Source: Allobosea vaviloviae
GTDB lineage: Bacteria > Pseudomonadota > Alphaproteobacteria > Rhizobiales > Beijerinckiaceae
Direction of reading: 5' to 3'
DNA length: 64,000 bases
NCBI RefSeq assembly: GCF_001298265.1
Contig: NZ_LGSZ01000009.1
Coordinates: 62,001 to 126,000 of the forward strand
The stretch's first letter is position 1, and the number at the start of each line of letters is the position of its first letter. A program made the translations under genes and the position numbers. Below are positions 52,607-61,348 of the stretch, in pieces. Below the pieces are notes generated by a model. That model saw only the letters and a list, made by a program, of their open reading frames with translations. It was not told the DNA's origin and ran no database searches.

Positions 52607-53857
52607 ATGCTCGACGCCTATCTGATGGAATGGGGCGGCATGCTGCTGAGGTGGCTGCATGTGATCACGGCGATCGCCTGGATTGGCTCGTCCTTCTTCT
52701 TCATCCATCTCGATGCGAGCCTGCGGCCGGCCGCCGACATCCCGACGGGGGAGGGCGGAGTTCCCAGCCAGTATCTTGCGTGGCGGGTGCAGGGGGGGGG
52801 GTTCTAGGGGAGGCGGAAATATCTGGTCCCCCCCGCCGTGATGCCCGCCGAGCTGACCTGGCACAAATGGCAGGCCTACTGGACCTGGATATCCGGCTTC
52901 TTCCTGCTGGTCTGGGTCTATTACGCGCAGTCCGAGCTCTATCTGATCGACCCGGCGGTGATGCAGCTCTCGCCCCCGGTGGCGGGCGCCATCGGCATCG
53001 CGGCGCTCGTCTTCGGCTGGCTGTTCTATGACTGGCTCTGCCGGTCGCCGCTGGGGCGCAACGACGTCGTGCTCGGCCTGCTCGGCTTTTCCTATGTGGT
53101 GGCGGCGAGCTGGGCGTTTGCGTCGGTCTTCTCCGGGCGTGGCGCGCTGATCCATACGGGCGCGCTGATGGCGACGATCATGACCGCCAATGTCTTCTTC
53201 AACATCATGCCCGGCCAGCGAAAGGTCATTGCGGCGCTGACCGCTGGCGAGAAGCCGGACCCGAAATACGGCAAGGCAGCCAAGCAGCGCTCGCTGCACA
53301 ACAATTACATCACCCTGCCGGTGCTGTTCCTGATGCTGTCGAACCATTATCCGGTCACCTATGCCAATTCGGCGGTGATTCCGGCGCTGGTGGCGCTGAT
53401 CATCGTCGCCGGGGCGCTGATCCGGCACTTCTTCAATGTCCGCCATGCCGATCACGCGAAATCGCCCTGGTGGACCTGGGCCGTGGCGCTGGTGGCGCTG
53501 TGGCTCGCCTTCTGGGTCGCGATGGCCTCTTCGCCCGGCGGTCGCGAGCGGTTGGGATTGGCGCCCCTGCCTTGGCCGAAGCCGGTCCTGCTCGCGGGAA
53601 CGAGCCTGCCGCCAGCCGAGGTCGCCGACATCGTCACCGGGCGTTGCGCCATGTGCCATGCGCCCGAGCCATCCTGGCCCGGCATCCAGATTCCGCCCAA
53701 GGGCGTGCTGCTGCACGAGCCGGAGACGATCGCGGCCCATGCTCGCGCCATCCGGGTCCAGGCGGTGATGACGCACGCCATGCCGCCCAACAACCTGTCG
53801 GGCATGACGCAAGACGAGCGCCGGGTGCTCGCCGCGTGGCTGGCACAGGCAAGGTAG
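52607..53857 (+). pseudogene. puuD: membrane urate oxidase PuuD with cytochrome c domain, split by in-frame TAG
   Basis: PuuD oxidises urate to 5-hydroxyisourate and passes electrons to its own heme c. The frame reads MLDAYLMEWGGMLLRWLHVI to RVQGGGF, then TAG at 52805-52807. In the same frame it continues through KYLVPPAVMPAELTWHKWQA, several membrane helices and a C-terminal heme motif CAMCH (about residue 347), giving 416 codons. The stop replaces the Tyr expected after GGGF. The site lies between a run of ten G and a run of seven C, so a sequencing error is possible. A separate start at GTG/ATG near 52838 would lack the first helix. Confidence 0.85.
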
Positions 53858-54039
53858 CCCCCGGCACCTTCGACGATCTCGGCAATGAAGCCTTGACGCT
53901 GTTTCCATAGCCCGCGGCCCTGTGCCCTGCGTCATTCAGTTTCGGTTCACATGACGGCCCGCATGGTCGCATCAACGACAGGATGGAGGCTGCCTCCGAG
54001 TCCGGAGACGTCCAAGCCTGAGGGGACCGGGGGGTCCGC

Positions 54040-56541
54040 TTGAACACGCTTCTGAAGAAGGGCGCCGGCTATCCGCTGGCGGCCGCGGGATTTGTTTGTG
54101 TCTGGGTGGTGCTGTGCTGGCCCTGGCTGTCGGGCGCGGTGACCATTCCGTTCGACGCCAAGGCGCATTTCCAGGCGCAGATCCAGTTCCTTGCTCAGGC
54201 TTTGCACTCCGGCCAGTCGCCGTTCTGGAACCATAACGTGTTCGGCGGCTCGCCGCAGGTGGCCGACCCGCAATCGCTGATCTTTTCGCCTGCGATCCTC
54301 CTCGCACTGCTGTCGCCCTCACCGAGCTTCCGCGCGGTTGATGCCTATGTGCTGGCGCATCTGCTCGTGGGCGGGCTGGCGCTGATGATGTTCTTCCGCG
54401 ATCGCGGCTGGCATCCCGTCGGCGGGCTCCTGGCCGCGCTGGTCTTCGCCTTCGGCGCCTCGGCGGCCTGGCGGGTGCAGCATGTCGGGCAGATCGCGAG
54501 CCTGGCCTTCTTCGCCATCGCCTTCTGGCTCACCGCGCGCATGCTGCAACGTTCGTCGCCTTCGGCGGGAGCCCTTGCCGGACTCGCCGCCGGGCTGATG
54601 ATGGTCGAGCCCGACCAGGTCGCGCTGCTGGGCGCCTATGTGCTGATCGGCATGGTGGTGGCGCATTGGCTGGCGGGCGGATGGGCTGCCTTCCGCAGCA
54701 GCCTGGTGCCGGGCGTCGTTGCTTCTCTGTCGGGCCTGGCCGTCGTGGCCCTGCCGCTGCTGTGGACCTGGCTTTTCGCGGAAGCAACGACCCGGCCTGC
54801 CGTGGATCTGGTCGAGGCAGGGCGGGGTTCGCTGCATCCGGCCTCGCTGCTGACGGCCTTCGTCGCCGATCTCTTCGGCGCGTTGGATCCCAAGGTCGAG
54901 TTCTGGGGGCCCTACAGCCCGAGCTGGAACGCCAACGAGCTCTTCCTCTCCCAGAACATGGGGCAGGTCTATTTCGGCGCGCTGCCGGTTCTGCTGCTGA
55001 TCGTGCCGGGGTTGAGCCGGGGCTGGCTGTGGGACCGGGGTATCCGCAGCCTCACCATCCTTTTTGCGTTGATGGTGCTGTTCGCGATCGGCCGCTACAC
55101 ACCCGCCTTCGCGTTCTTCTACCATCACCTTCCCGGTGTGAACGCCTTCCGCCGGCCGGCCGATGCCACCTTCCTGATCGGTGCGCTGGGTGCTGTCCTC
55201 GCCGGCTACATGTTGCACCGGCTGTTCAGCGAAGCCTCCCTGAAGGTGACCAAGCGGGACCTGTTCTTGGCAGGGGGCCTGTTTGCCGTCCTGGCCGCCG
55301 CCGTGCTGGCGGTCTCGGTCCAGAACGATCGGGTGGCGGCCGCGTTGCGGCCGGTGGCCTTTGCCGGGCTCTGGTTCGGCGCCAGCCTCGTGCTGCTCCA
55401 AGGACTGCGCCACCTGCGCAGCGGATGGGGCCCGCTGGTGGCCGCCACGCTTGTCACCGGCGTCGTCGCCGCTGATCTCGGCGTCAACAACGGCCCCAAT
55501 GAATCGACGGCGCTGGCGCCGGATATCTACGACGTGCTTCGCCCCGAAACCCGCAACGAGACCGTGCAGGTGCTGAAGCGACTGACCGCTCAGCCTGCCG
55601 GCTCGACACGGCGCGACCGGGTCGAGCTGCTGGGCCTGGGTTTCGAATGGCCCAATGCCGGCATGGTCCACGGGTTCGATCATACACTCGGGTACAACCC
55701 GCTGCGGCTTGCGGAGTTCTCGGATGCGGTCGGGACGCGCGACACGATTGCCGGGCCCGACCAGCGCAAGTTCACGCCGCTGTTTCCCTCCTATCACTGC
55801 CGCCTCGCCAATCTGCTGGGGCTGCGCTACATCGCGTCTCCGGTGCCGATCGAGCAGGTCGATCACGCCTTGCGGGACGGCGATCTCAAGCTGATCGCGC
55901 GGACCAAGGAAGGCTATGTCTACGAGAATGCGCAGGCGCTGCCGCGCGTGCAGTTCGTCGGTGGCTGGGAACTGGCCGATTTCGACGGGATGAAGCAGGG
56001 CGGTCGCTGGCCGGAGGTCGATCCGGGCCAGGCGGTGCTGCTCGAGGTCGAGCCGCCCGTGGCGATGCCCGAGGGGCCGGCGCTGGTGAAGGCGGATATC
56101 AGGCTGAGCCGCTACGAGAACACCCAGGTCGAGATCGAGGTCACGACATCGGCAGCTGGCTTCGTCGTGCTGAATGACACCTGGCATCCGTGGTGGCGGG
56201 CAGAGGTCGACGGTGTCGAGACCGAGATCCTCAAGGCCAATGTGCTGTTTCGCGCCGTTCAGGTGCCCGCCGGCACCCATAAGATCCGGTTCAGCTTCAA
56301 TCCGATCGAAGGAGCCTTGGCGGAAGTTCGCGAGCGCGTCAGCCCGGCTCCGGTCGAGGATGATGCGCCGCTGCCGCTGCCGCCGATGCATGACGAGCCG
56401 CTGATCGCCGGCGCGAGCAGCGACGGCCTGCTGCCGTCGATGCTGGCTGGGCCGTCGCAGGCGACGCGGGACTCGCTGCGCCTCGGCCCGCCACCAATCG
56501 CCTCGATGCGCGACGGGATGTCGTCGGCCCAGGTCCAGTAG
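54040..56541 (+). CDS. YfhO-like large membrane protein
   Basis: An 833-residue polytopic protein with about 11-12 hydrophobic helices in the first 470 residues, then a soluble, presumably periplasmic beta-rich domain. Features: PFDAKAHFQAQIQFLAQALH, SPFWNHNVFGGSPQVADPQS in the first loop (acidic residues as in GT-C glycosyltransferases), and C-terminal FVVLNDTWHPWWRAEVDGV typical of YfhO-family proteins. The start is TTG 54040. YfhO proteins are linked to glycosylation of teichoic or lipid-linked glycans; the role here is unknown. Confidence 0.75.
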   Translation: MNTLLKKGAGYPLAAAGFVCVWVVLCWPWLSGAVTIPFDAKAHFQAQIQFLAQALHSGQSPFWNHNVFGGSPQVADPQSLIFSPAILLALLSPSPSFRAVDAYVLAHLLVGGLALMMFFRDRGWHPVGGLLAALVFAFGASAAWRVQHVGQIASLAFFAIAFWLTARMLQRSSPSAGALAGLAAGLMMVEPDQVALLGAYVLIGMVVAHWLAGGWAAFRSSLVPGVVASLSGLAVVALPLLWTWLFAEATTRPAVDLVEAGRGSLHPASLLTAFVADLFGALDPKVEFWGPYSPSWNANELFLSQNMGQVYFGALPVLLLIVPGLSRGWLWDRGIRSLTILFALMVLFAIGRYTPAFAFFYHHLPGVNAFRRPADATFLIGALGAVLAGYMLHRLFSEASLKVTKRDLFLAGGLFAVLAAAVLAVSVQNDRVAAALRPVAFAGLWFGASLVLLQGLRHLRSGWGPLVAATLVTGVVAADLGVNNGPNESTALAPDIYDVLRPETRNETVQVLKRLTAQPAGSTRRDRVELLGLGFEWPNAGMVHGFDHTLGYNPLRLAEFSDAVGTRDTIAGPDQRKFTPLFPSYHCRLANLLGLRYIASPVPIEQVDHALRDGDLKLIARTKEGYVYENAQALPRVQFVGGWELADFDGMKQGGRWPEVDPGQAVLLEVEPPVAMPEGPALVKADIRLSRYENTQVEIEVTTSAAGFVVLNDTWHPWWRAEVDGVETEILKANVLFRAVQVPAGTHKIRFSFNPIEGALAEVRERVSPAPVEDDAPLPLPPMHDEPLIAGASSDGLLPSMLAGPSQATRDSLRLGPPPIASMRDGMSSAQVQ

Positions 56542-56620
56542 CGGCCAGCAGGGCATGCAAGGAGCGCTGTCGCGCCCCTGCATGTGTCCGCAGAGATCCC
56601 AGGCCCGGCTCTGCTTCTGC

Positions 56621-57049
56621 TCAGGCTCCGGTGTCGGAGACCAGTCCTGCAGCCGCGATCCCTGCGACGGCGGCCGCCTCGTCATTGTCGGAGGTGTCGC
56701 CGGAGATGCCGATCGCTCCGAGAAGAGCGCCCGACGCATCGCGGATCAGCACGCCGCCCGGCACGGGCACCAGCGAGCCTCCGACCGCGTGTGTCGCCGC
56801 GTCGACGAAATAGGGCCGTTCCAGCGCCACCTTGTGCAGGGCTCGCGAGCCGAGGCCCATCGCCACCGCACCATGCGCCTTTCCAAGCGCGATCTCGCCG
56901 CGCTTGAGGCTGGTCCCGTCCTGCGCGGCGAAGAGTTTTTGGGCGCCGCGCGAATCGAGGATGGCGATCGCGAGCGGCTTGAAGCCCGCCGTGCCGGCAT
57001 GAGCGAGGGCGGCGGACATGATGGTCTGGGCCTGGGCCAGCGTCAGCAT
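56621..57049 (-). CDS. GlcG/HbpS-family protein
   Basis: A 142-residue protein of the GlcG/HbpS (DUF336) fold: LAIAILDSRGAQKLFAAQDG, KAHGAVAMGLGSRAL, PVPGGVLIRDASGALLGAIG and SGDTSDNDEAAAVAGI at the end. Some members bind heme or corrinoids; others sit in glycolate or diol operons. There is no signal peptide. The function here is not known. Confidence 0.85.
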   Translation of the reverse strand: MLTLAQAQTIMSAALAHAGTAGFKPLAIAILDSRGAQKLFAAQDGTSLKRGEIALGKAHGAVAMGLGSRALHKVALERPYFVDAATHAVGGSLVPVPGGVLIRDASGALLGAIGISGDTSDNDEAAAVAGIAAAGLVSDTGA

Positions 57050-57250
57050 CGGGGGAAACTCCTGTTATGTGGTCCAGCGCTTGTGACAGCGCTTGTCCCG
57101 CCGGGAAAGCTCTTTTCAAGAGGTGAAGGCCCGATCCGCCGCAGCGGAAGCGGCCCGGCCGGGCTGCTAAACACCTTCCGCCGCGACAGCCGCCTTGAAC
57201 ATGTCATCTCAATTGGGCTTCATGGGGCCCCAACGGATGGAGGAAACGCC

Positions 57251-57694
57251 ATGGGTCTGTTCAGTTTCATCAAGGAAGCCGGTGCCAAGATCTTCGGCTC
57301 GAGCGCGGCCAAGGCCGCGACCGCTGACGAGTTGCAGAAGGAGTTGGCTGGCCACGGCCTGCCTTCCGACGTCGCGATCTCGATCGATGGCGACAAGGTG
57401 AAGGTCTCCGGCAAGGCGATGTCCACAGAGGAGGCCGAGAGGATCATTCTCGCGCTCGGCAACACCGTGGGGGTGGCTTCGGTGGAGTCCGAGCTCGCGG
57501 TGACCAAGGAAGTTCCGGCCGCCGTGTTCTACACGGTGAAGAAGGGCGACACCCTCTGGAAGATCGCCGAAGAGCATTACGGCAAGGGCCAGGGCGCGAA
57601 GTACACCGACATCGTCAAGGCCAATACGCCCCCGGTCAAGAACCCCGACCTGATCCAGCCCGGCTGGGTGCTGCGGATTCCGCCCAAGGCCTGA
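57251..57694 (+). CDS. BON-LysM protein (YgaU/Kbp type)
   Basis: A 147-residue protein: the start GLFSFIKEAGAKIFG, a BON domain (about 28-88), and a LysM domain at the C-terminus (FYTVKKGDTLWKIAEEHYGK ... LIQPGWVLRIPPKA). It matches E. coli Kbp (YgaU), a cytoplasmic K+-binding protein, in size and domain order. ATG 57251 is preceded by GGAGG (57238 region). An intrinsic terminator follows. Confidence 0.9.
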   Translation: MGLFSFIKEAGAKIFGSSAAKAATADELQKELAGHGLPSDVAISIDGDKVKVSGKAMSTEEAERIILALGNTVGVASVESELAVTKEVPAAVFYTVKKGDTLWKIAEEHYGKGQGAKYTDIVKANTPPVKNPDLIQPGWVLRIPPKA

Positions 57695-57724
57695 GCGGTC
57701 GTCCTCGCACGGCATCGTGAACAA

Positions 57725-57755
57725 GGCCGCGTTTCCCTGGAAGCGCGGCCATTTT
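57725..57755 (+). terminator. terminator after BON-LysM gene
   Basis: GGCCGCG (57725-57731) pairs with CGCGGCC (57744-57750), followed by ATTTT, 30 nt after the stop codon. Confidence 0.75.
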
Positions 57756-57995
57756 CTGTGCCGGATCGCGCCTTGCGCGGCCATCCTCGCCAGCGCCCGC
57801 GGCCATCGGCTCTTGACGACAATGGTTGCGTCGGCAACTGTCTCGCCGATTGCGTAGGATTGGGCGGGTACGGCGCTTGCGCCGAGAATCCGTTGCCGGT
57901 CAAGCTATCGTCCAAGAACTGCAGAGCGGCCGTCCGAACGGGCGCCGCGCGGCGAAAATAAGATCGCCTACTCACGATCCCTGGGGAGGGAAGCC

Positions 57996-59048
57996 ATGAC
58001 ATTCGATCGCCGTCGATTCCTGATCGTTGCCGGTTCTGCCGTCGCCATGCCGGCCGTGCTGCGCGCGACCCGCGCCGATGCGCAGGAGGTGACGCTGAAG
58101 ATGCATCACTTCCTGCCGCCCGTCTCGGTCGCCCATTCCAAGTTCCTGAAGCCCTGGGCCGACAAGGTGGCCGCGGAATCGAACGGGCGCATCAAGATCG
58201 ACATCTTCCCGTCGATGCAGCTTGGCGGCACGCCGCCGCAGCTCTTCGACCAGGCGCGCGACGGCGTCGCCGATCTGGTCTGGACGCTGCCGGGCTACAC
58301 GCCGGGGCGCTTCACCGGCACCGAGGCGTTCGAGTTGCCCTTCACTGCCAACAAGCGGGCGCTGGCGAATTCGCTGGCGCTGACCGACTACGCCCAGCAG
58401 AGCCTGCAGGACGAGTACAAGGACGTCCAGCCGATCTGCCTGTGGGCACATGACCACGGCCTGATCCATGCCAACAAGCAGGTGAAGACGATGGAGGACC
58501 TGAAGGGTCTGAAATTGCGCTTCCCGACCCGTCTCGCCGGCGAGGCGCTGCGAGCGCTCGGCGCCAACGCCATCGGCATGCCGGTGCCGCAGGTGCCGGA
58601 ATCACTGGCGCAGCGCGTCATCGACGGCTGCGTCGTGCCCTGGGAGGTGGTGCCGTCGATCAAGGTGCAGGAACTGGTCAAGTACCACACCGAGATTCCG
58701 GGCTCGCCGACCTTCTATTCCGCGACCTTTGTGCTGGCGATGAACAAGGCGAAATACGCCGCGCTGCCCGCCGATCTCAAGGCGATCATCGACAAGAACT
58801 CAGGCGCGACCGCCGCCGCCATGGCCGGCAAGGTCTGGGACGAGCAGGCGGTCGTGGTCTCCGACATGGTGCGCAAGCGCGGCAACATCATCACCGTGAT
58901 CGAGGAGGCGGAGGCCGCGCGCTGGCGCAAGACCACCGAGCCGGTGATCGAGGGCTGGCTCAAGACCGCCAAGGAGAAGGGGCTCGATGGCGAGAAACTG
59001 CTCGCCATCGCCCGGGCGGCGCTGGCCAAGCACGAGAAGGCGGCCTGA
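57996..59048 (+). CDS. dctP: TRAP transporter substrate-binding protein (DctP-type)
   Basis: A periplasmic solute-binding protein, 350 residues. It has a Tat-like signal with Arg pair (MTFDRRRFLIVAGSAVAMPA) cut near ADA-QE, then MHHFLPPVSVAHSKFLKPW, the DctP core, and the family region LKGLKLRFPTRLAGEALRAL with the conserved Arg that holds a carboxylate. Hence a carboxylic acid is expected. It begins a dctP-dctQ-dctM operon (9-nt gap to dctQ). Confidence 0.93.
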   Translation: MTFDRRRFLIVAGSAVAMPAVLRATRADAQEVTLKMHHFLPPVSVAHSKFLKPWADKVAAESNGRIKIDIFPSMQLGGTPPQLFDQARDGVADLVWTLPGYTPGRFTGTEAFELPFTANKRALANSLALTDYAQQSLQDEYKDVQPICLWAHDHGLIHANKQVKTMEDLKGLKLRFPTRLAGEALRALGANAIGMPVPQVPESLAQRVIDGCVVPWEVVPSIKVQELVKYHTEIPGSPTFYSATFVLAMNKAKYAALPADLKAIIDKNSGATAAAMAGKVWDEQAVVVSDMVRKRGNIITVIEEAEAARWRKTTEPVIEGWLKTAKEKGLDGEKLLAIARAALAKHEKAA

Positions 59049-59056
59049 CGCATACG

Positions 59057-59560
59057 ATGGCAACGCAGGGGAGGGGCAGCGCAGCGTCCGACTTCGACCG
59101 GGCGGTGCGGGGGATTGCGTTGATCGGCGGCATCCTGCTGATCGCGCTGTCGGTGACCGTCGTGGTCAGCGTGACGCTGCGCAGCGACCTCGTCGGCGCC
59201 GCCGGCGTGCCGGGCGATTTCGAGGTGGTTCAGATCGCGACCGCGATTGCCGCCTTCTGCTTCCTGCCCTGGTGCCAGCTCCGGCGCGGCAACATCTTCG
59301 TCGACACCTTCACACTGAAGCTGCCCGCCCGCTGGCAGCGCCGCATCGATGCGCTCTGGGACATCGTCTATGCGCTGGTGATGGCACTGGTTGCGTGGCG
59401 GCTGGCGGTGGGTGCGCGCGCCGCCTTTGCCACCGGCGAGAACAGCATGGTGCTGCAGGTGCCGAGCTATTTGCCGATCGCGCTGTGCTCAGGTCTCGCG
59501 GCACTGGTCGCTGCCGTCGCCATCGTCACCGCGCTGCGGCTGTTGAGGACTCCGGCGTGA
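59057..59560 (+). CDS. dctQ: TRAP transporter small permease (DctQ-type)
   Basis: A 167-residue protein with four membrane helices; the DctQ pattern FEVVQIATAIAAFCFLPWCQ and RRGNIFVDTFTLKL is visible. It lies 9 nt after dctP and overlaps dctM by 4 nt (GTGA). Partner of the adjacent proteins, unlike the orphan QM pair at 23997. Confidence 0.9.
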   Translation: MATQGRGSAASDFDRAVRGIALIGGILLIALSVTVVVSVTLRSDLVGAAGVPGDFEVVQIATAIAAFCFLPWCQLRRGNIFVDTFTLKLPARWQRRIDALWDIVYALVMALVAWRLAVGARAAFATGENSMVLQVPSYLPIALCSGLAALVAAVAIVTALRLLRTPA

Positions 59561-60876
59561 GCGGCTTTTCGCTCGCCATCACGGGGTTTGGCATCCTGCT
59601 CGCGCTGATGGCGCTGCGGCTGCCGATCGGGCTCGCAATGATGCTGGTCGGTGGGCTCGGCTACATCCAGCTCAACGGGCTCGATCCGTTCCTGAACTAT
59701 ATCCGCACCACGCCCTACCAGATCTTCGCCAATTATACGCTTTCGGTGATCCCGCTCTTCGTGCTGATGGGCGCCTTCGCCGAGCGTTCGGGGCTGGCCG
59801 GCGACTTGTTCAAGGCGGCGTCCGCCGTCGTTGGGCACCGGCGCGGTGGCCTCGGGATGGCGCTGATCGGGGCCTGCACCGGCTTCGGGGCGATCTGCGG
59901 TTCCTCGGTCGCGACAACTGCTACCTTCGCGCGGGCGGCGCTCCCGGAATTGCGGCGCTACCGTTACGATCCAGGCTTCTCCTGCGGGCTCGTCGCGGTC
60001 GGCGGGACGCTCGGCATCCTGATACCGCCCTCGGTCATACTGGTCGTCTACGCGATCTCGACCGAACAGAACATCGCCAAGCTGTTCAAGGCTGCACTGA
60101 TTCCCGGGCTGATGGCGGCGGCGTTCTATTGCATCACGATCGCGATCGTGACCCGGCTCAATCCGACGTTGGGGCCGGCGCAGCCGCGCATCGCTTGGCG
60201 GGATCGGGTGCGGCCGCTGCTCGGCGTGGTGCCGGCGATGGCGGTCGCGCTGATCGTCGTCGGCGGAATCTATGGCGGCGTGTTCACGCCCACGGAGGGC
60301 GCCTCGGTCGGCGCCTTCGTCATGCTGCTGATCGGCGTGCTGCGCGGCACGCTGGGTCTGTCGGGCATCGGCGAGGCGATCCTGCAGACCGCCGAAACCT
60401 CGGCGATGATCTTCGCCATCCTGCTCGGCGCCGAGATCTTCAACGCCTTCCTCGCTTTGACGCAGGTTCCGACCGCTGCCGCCGAGATGATCGCAGCCTC
60501 GGGCTGGGCACCCTATACGGTGCTGATCGGGCTCCTGCTGTTCTACATCGTGCTCGGCGGCGTGATGGACGAGCTTGCCATGATCCTGCTGACGCTGCCG
60601 GTGTTCTTCCCGATCGTGACGGCGCTGGATTTCGGCATGCCGGCCGATGATGTCGCGATCTGGTTCGGCATCCTCGTGCTGATCGTCGTCGGCATCGGCA
60701 TGACCTGCCCGCCGATCGGGCTCAACGTCTTCGTCGTGGCCTCGCTGGCGCGCGACGTACCGGTGACGCGGATCTATCGTGGCGTGCTGCCCTTCGTCGC
60801 CTCCGATGTCATCCGGCTCGGTATCGTGGTGGCATTTCCCGCCCTCACGCTCTATCTGGTGAAGCTCCTGGAGTGA
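59557..60876 (+). CDS. dctM: TRAP transporter large permease (DctM-type)
   Basis: A 439-residue protein of usual length with about 12 helices. Motifs: TLSVIPLFVLMGAFAERSGL, GSSVATTATFARAALPELRR, GGTLGILIPPSVILVVYAI, and GVFTPTEGASVGAFVML. GTG 59557 overlaps dctQ. It ends 18 nt before the rhodanese start, so the two may be cotranscribed. Confidence 0.93.
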   Translation: MSGFSLAITGFGILLALMALRLPIGLAMMLVGGLGYIQLNGLDPFLNYIRTTPYQIFANYTLSVIPLFVLMGAFAERSGLAGDLFKAASAVVGHRRGGLGMALIGACTGFGAICGSSVATTATFARAALPELRRYRYDPGFSCGLVAVGGTLGILIPPSVILVVYAISTEQNIAKLFKAALIPGLMAAAFYCITIAIVTRLNPTLGPAQPRIAWRDRVRPLLGVVPAMAVALIVVGGIYGGVFTPTEGASVGAFVMLLIGVLRGTLGLSGIGEAILQTAETSAMIFAILLGAEIFNAFLALTQVPTAAAEMIAASGWAPYTVLIGLLLFYIVLGGVMDELAMILLTLPVFFPIVTALDFGMPADDVAIWFGILVLIVVGIGMTCPPIGLNVFVVASLARDVPVTRIYRGVLPFVASDVIRLGIVVAFPALTLYLVKLLE

Positions 60877-60894
60877 GATGCCGGAGCCATCGCC

Positions 60895-61209
60895 TTGACC
60901 GTGAACGATCTCGACATCGACGACATCAAGACCGGGCTGTCGGATGGCAGCATTCTTCTCGTCGATGTCCGCGAGCCGCATGAGTTCGAGGCCGGGCATA
61001 TCCCTGGCTCGGTCTCGCGCCCGCTGTCGCGATTTGATCCCGCCGACCTGCCCAACGAACCCGGCAAGCGCATCGTCCTGTCCTGCGCCGCCGGCGTTCG
61101 GTCGCTGCGGGCGATGGAATTCGCCCAGTCCGCCGGCCTCGACGTCGACAGCCACTATCTCGGCGGCTTCAAGGACTGGGTCATGCGCGGCGAACCGGTC
61201 GAGCACTGA
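60895..61209 (+). CDS. rhodanese-like sulfurtransferase
   Basis: A single-domain rhodanese, 104 residues: LLVDVREPHEFEAGHIPGSV at the start and the active-site loop SCAAGVRSLRA with catalytic Cys (C-x-x-G-x-R). The start is TTG 60895. It follows the TRAP operon closely. A sulfur-transfer role is expected; the partner is not known. Confidence 0.9.
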   Translation: MTVNDLDIDDIKTGLSDGSILLVDVREPHEFEAGHIPGSVSRPLSRFDPADLPNEPGKRIVLSCAAGVRSLRAMEFAQSAGLDVDSHYLGGFKDWVMRGEPVEH

Positions 61210-61348
61210 TCCTCGTCTTGCCTCCCAAGCGCTTTGCGCCGGGCGCATCGCCGCACCCCGCTCGCCGGTGCTGACGCGGCACGCGTCCTGGCTCAATCTC
61301 TCATTCACGCGAATTGCTTTCATTCAAGCATTTGAAGGAACTCCGCCC

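Noticed and set aside
54319..56739. 806-codon minus-strand frame
   Set aside because: Antisense to the YfhO-like gene; no ribosome binding site and shadow-type composition.
59467..61323. 618-codon minus-strand frame
   Set aside because: Antisense to TRAP dctM and the rhodanese, both of which have clear motifs on the plus strand.
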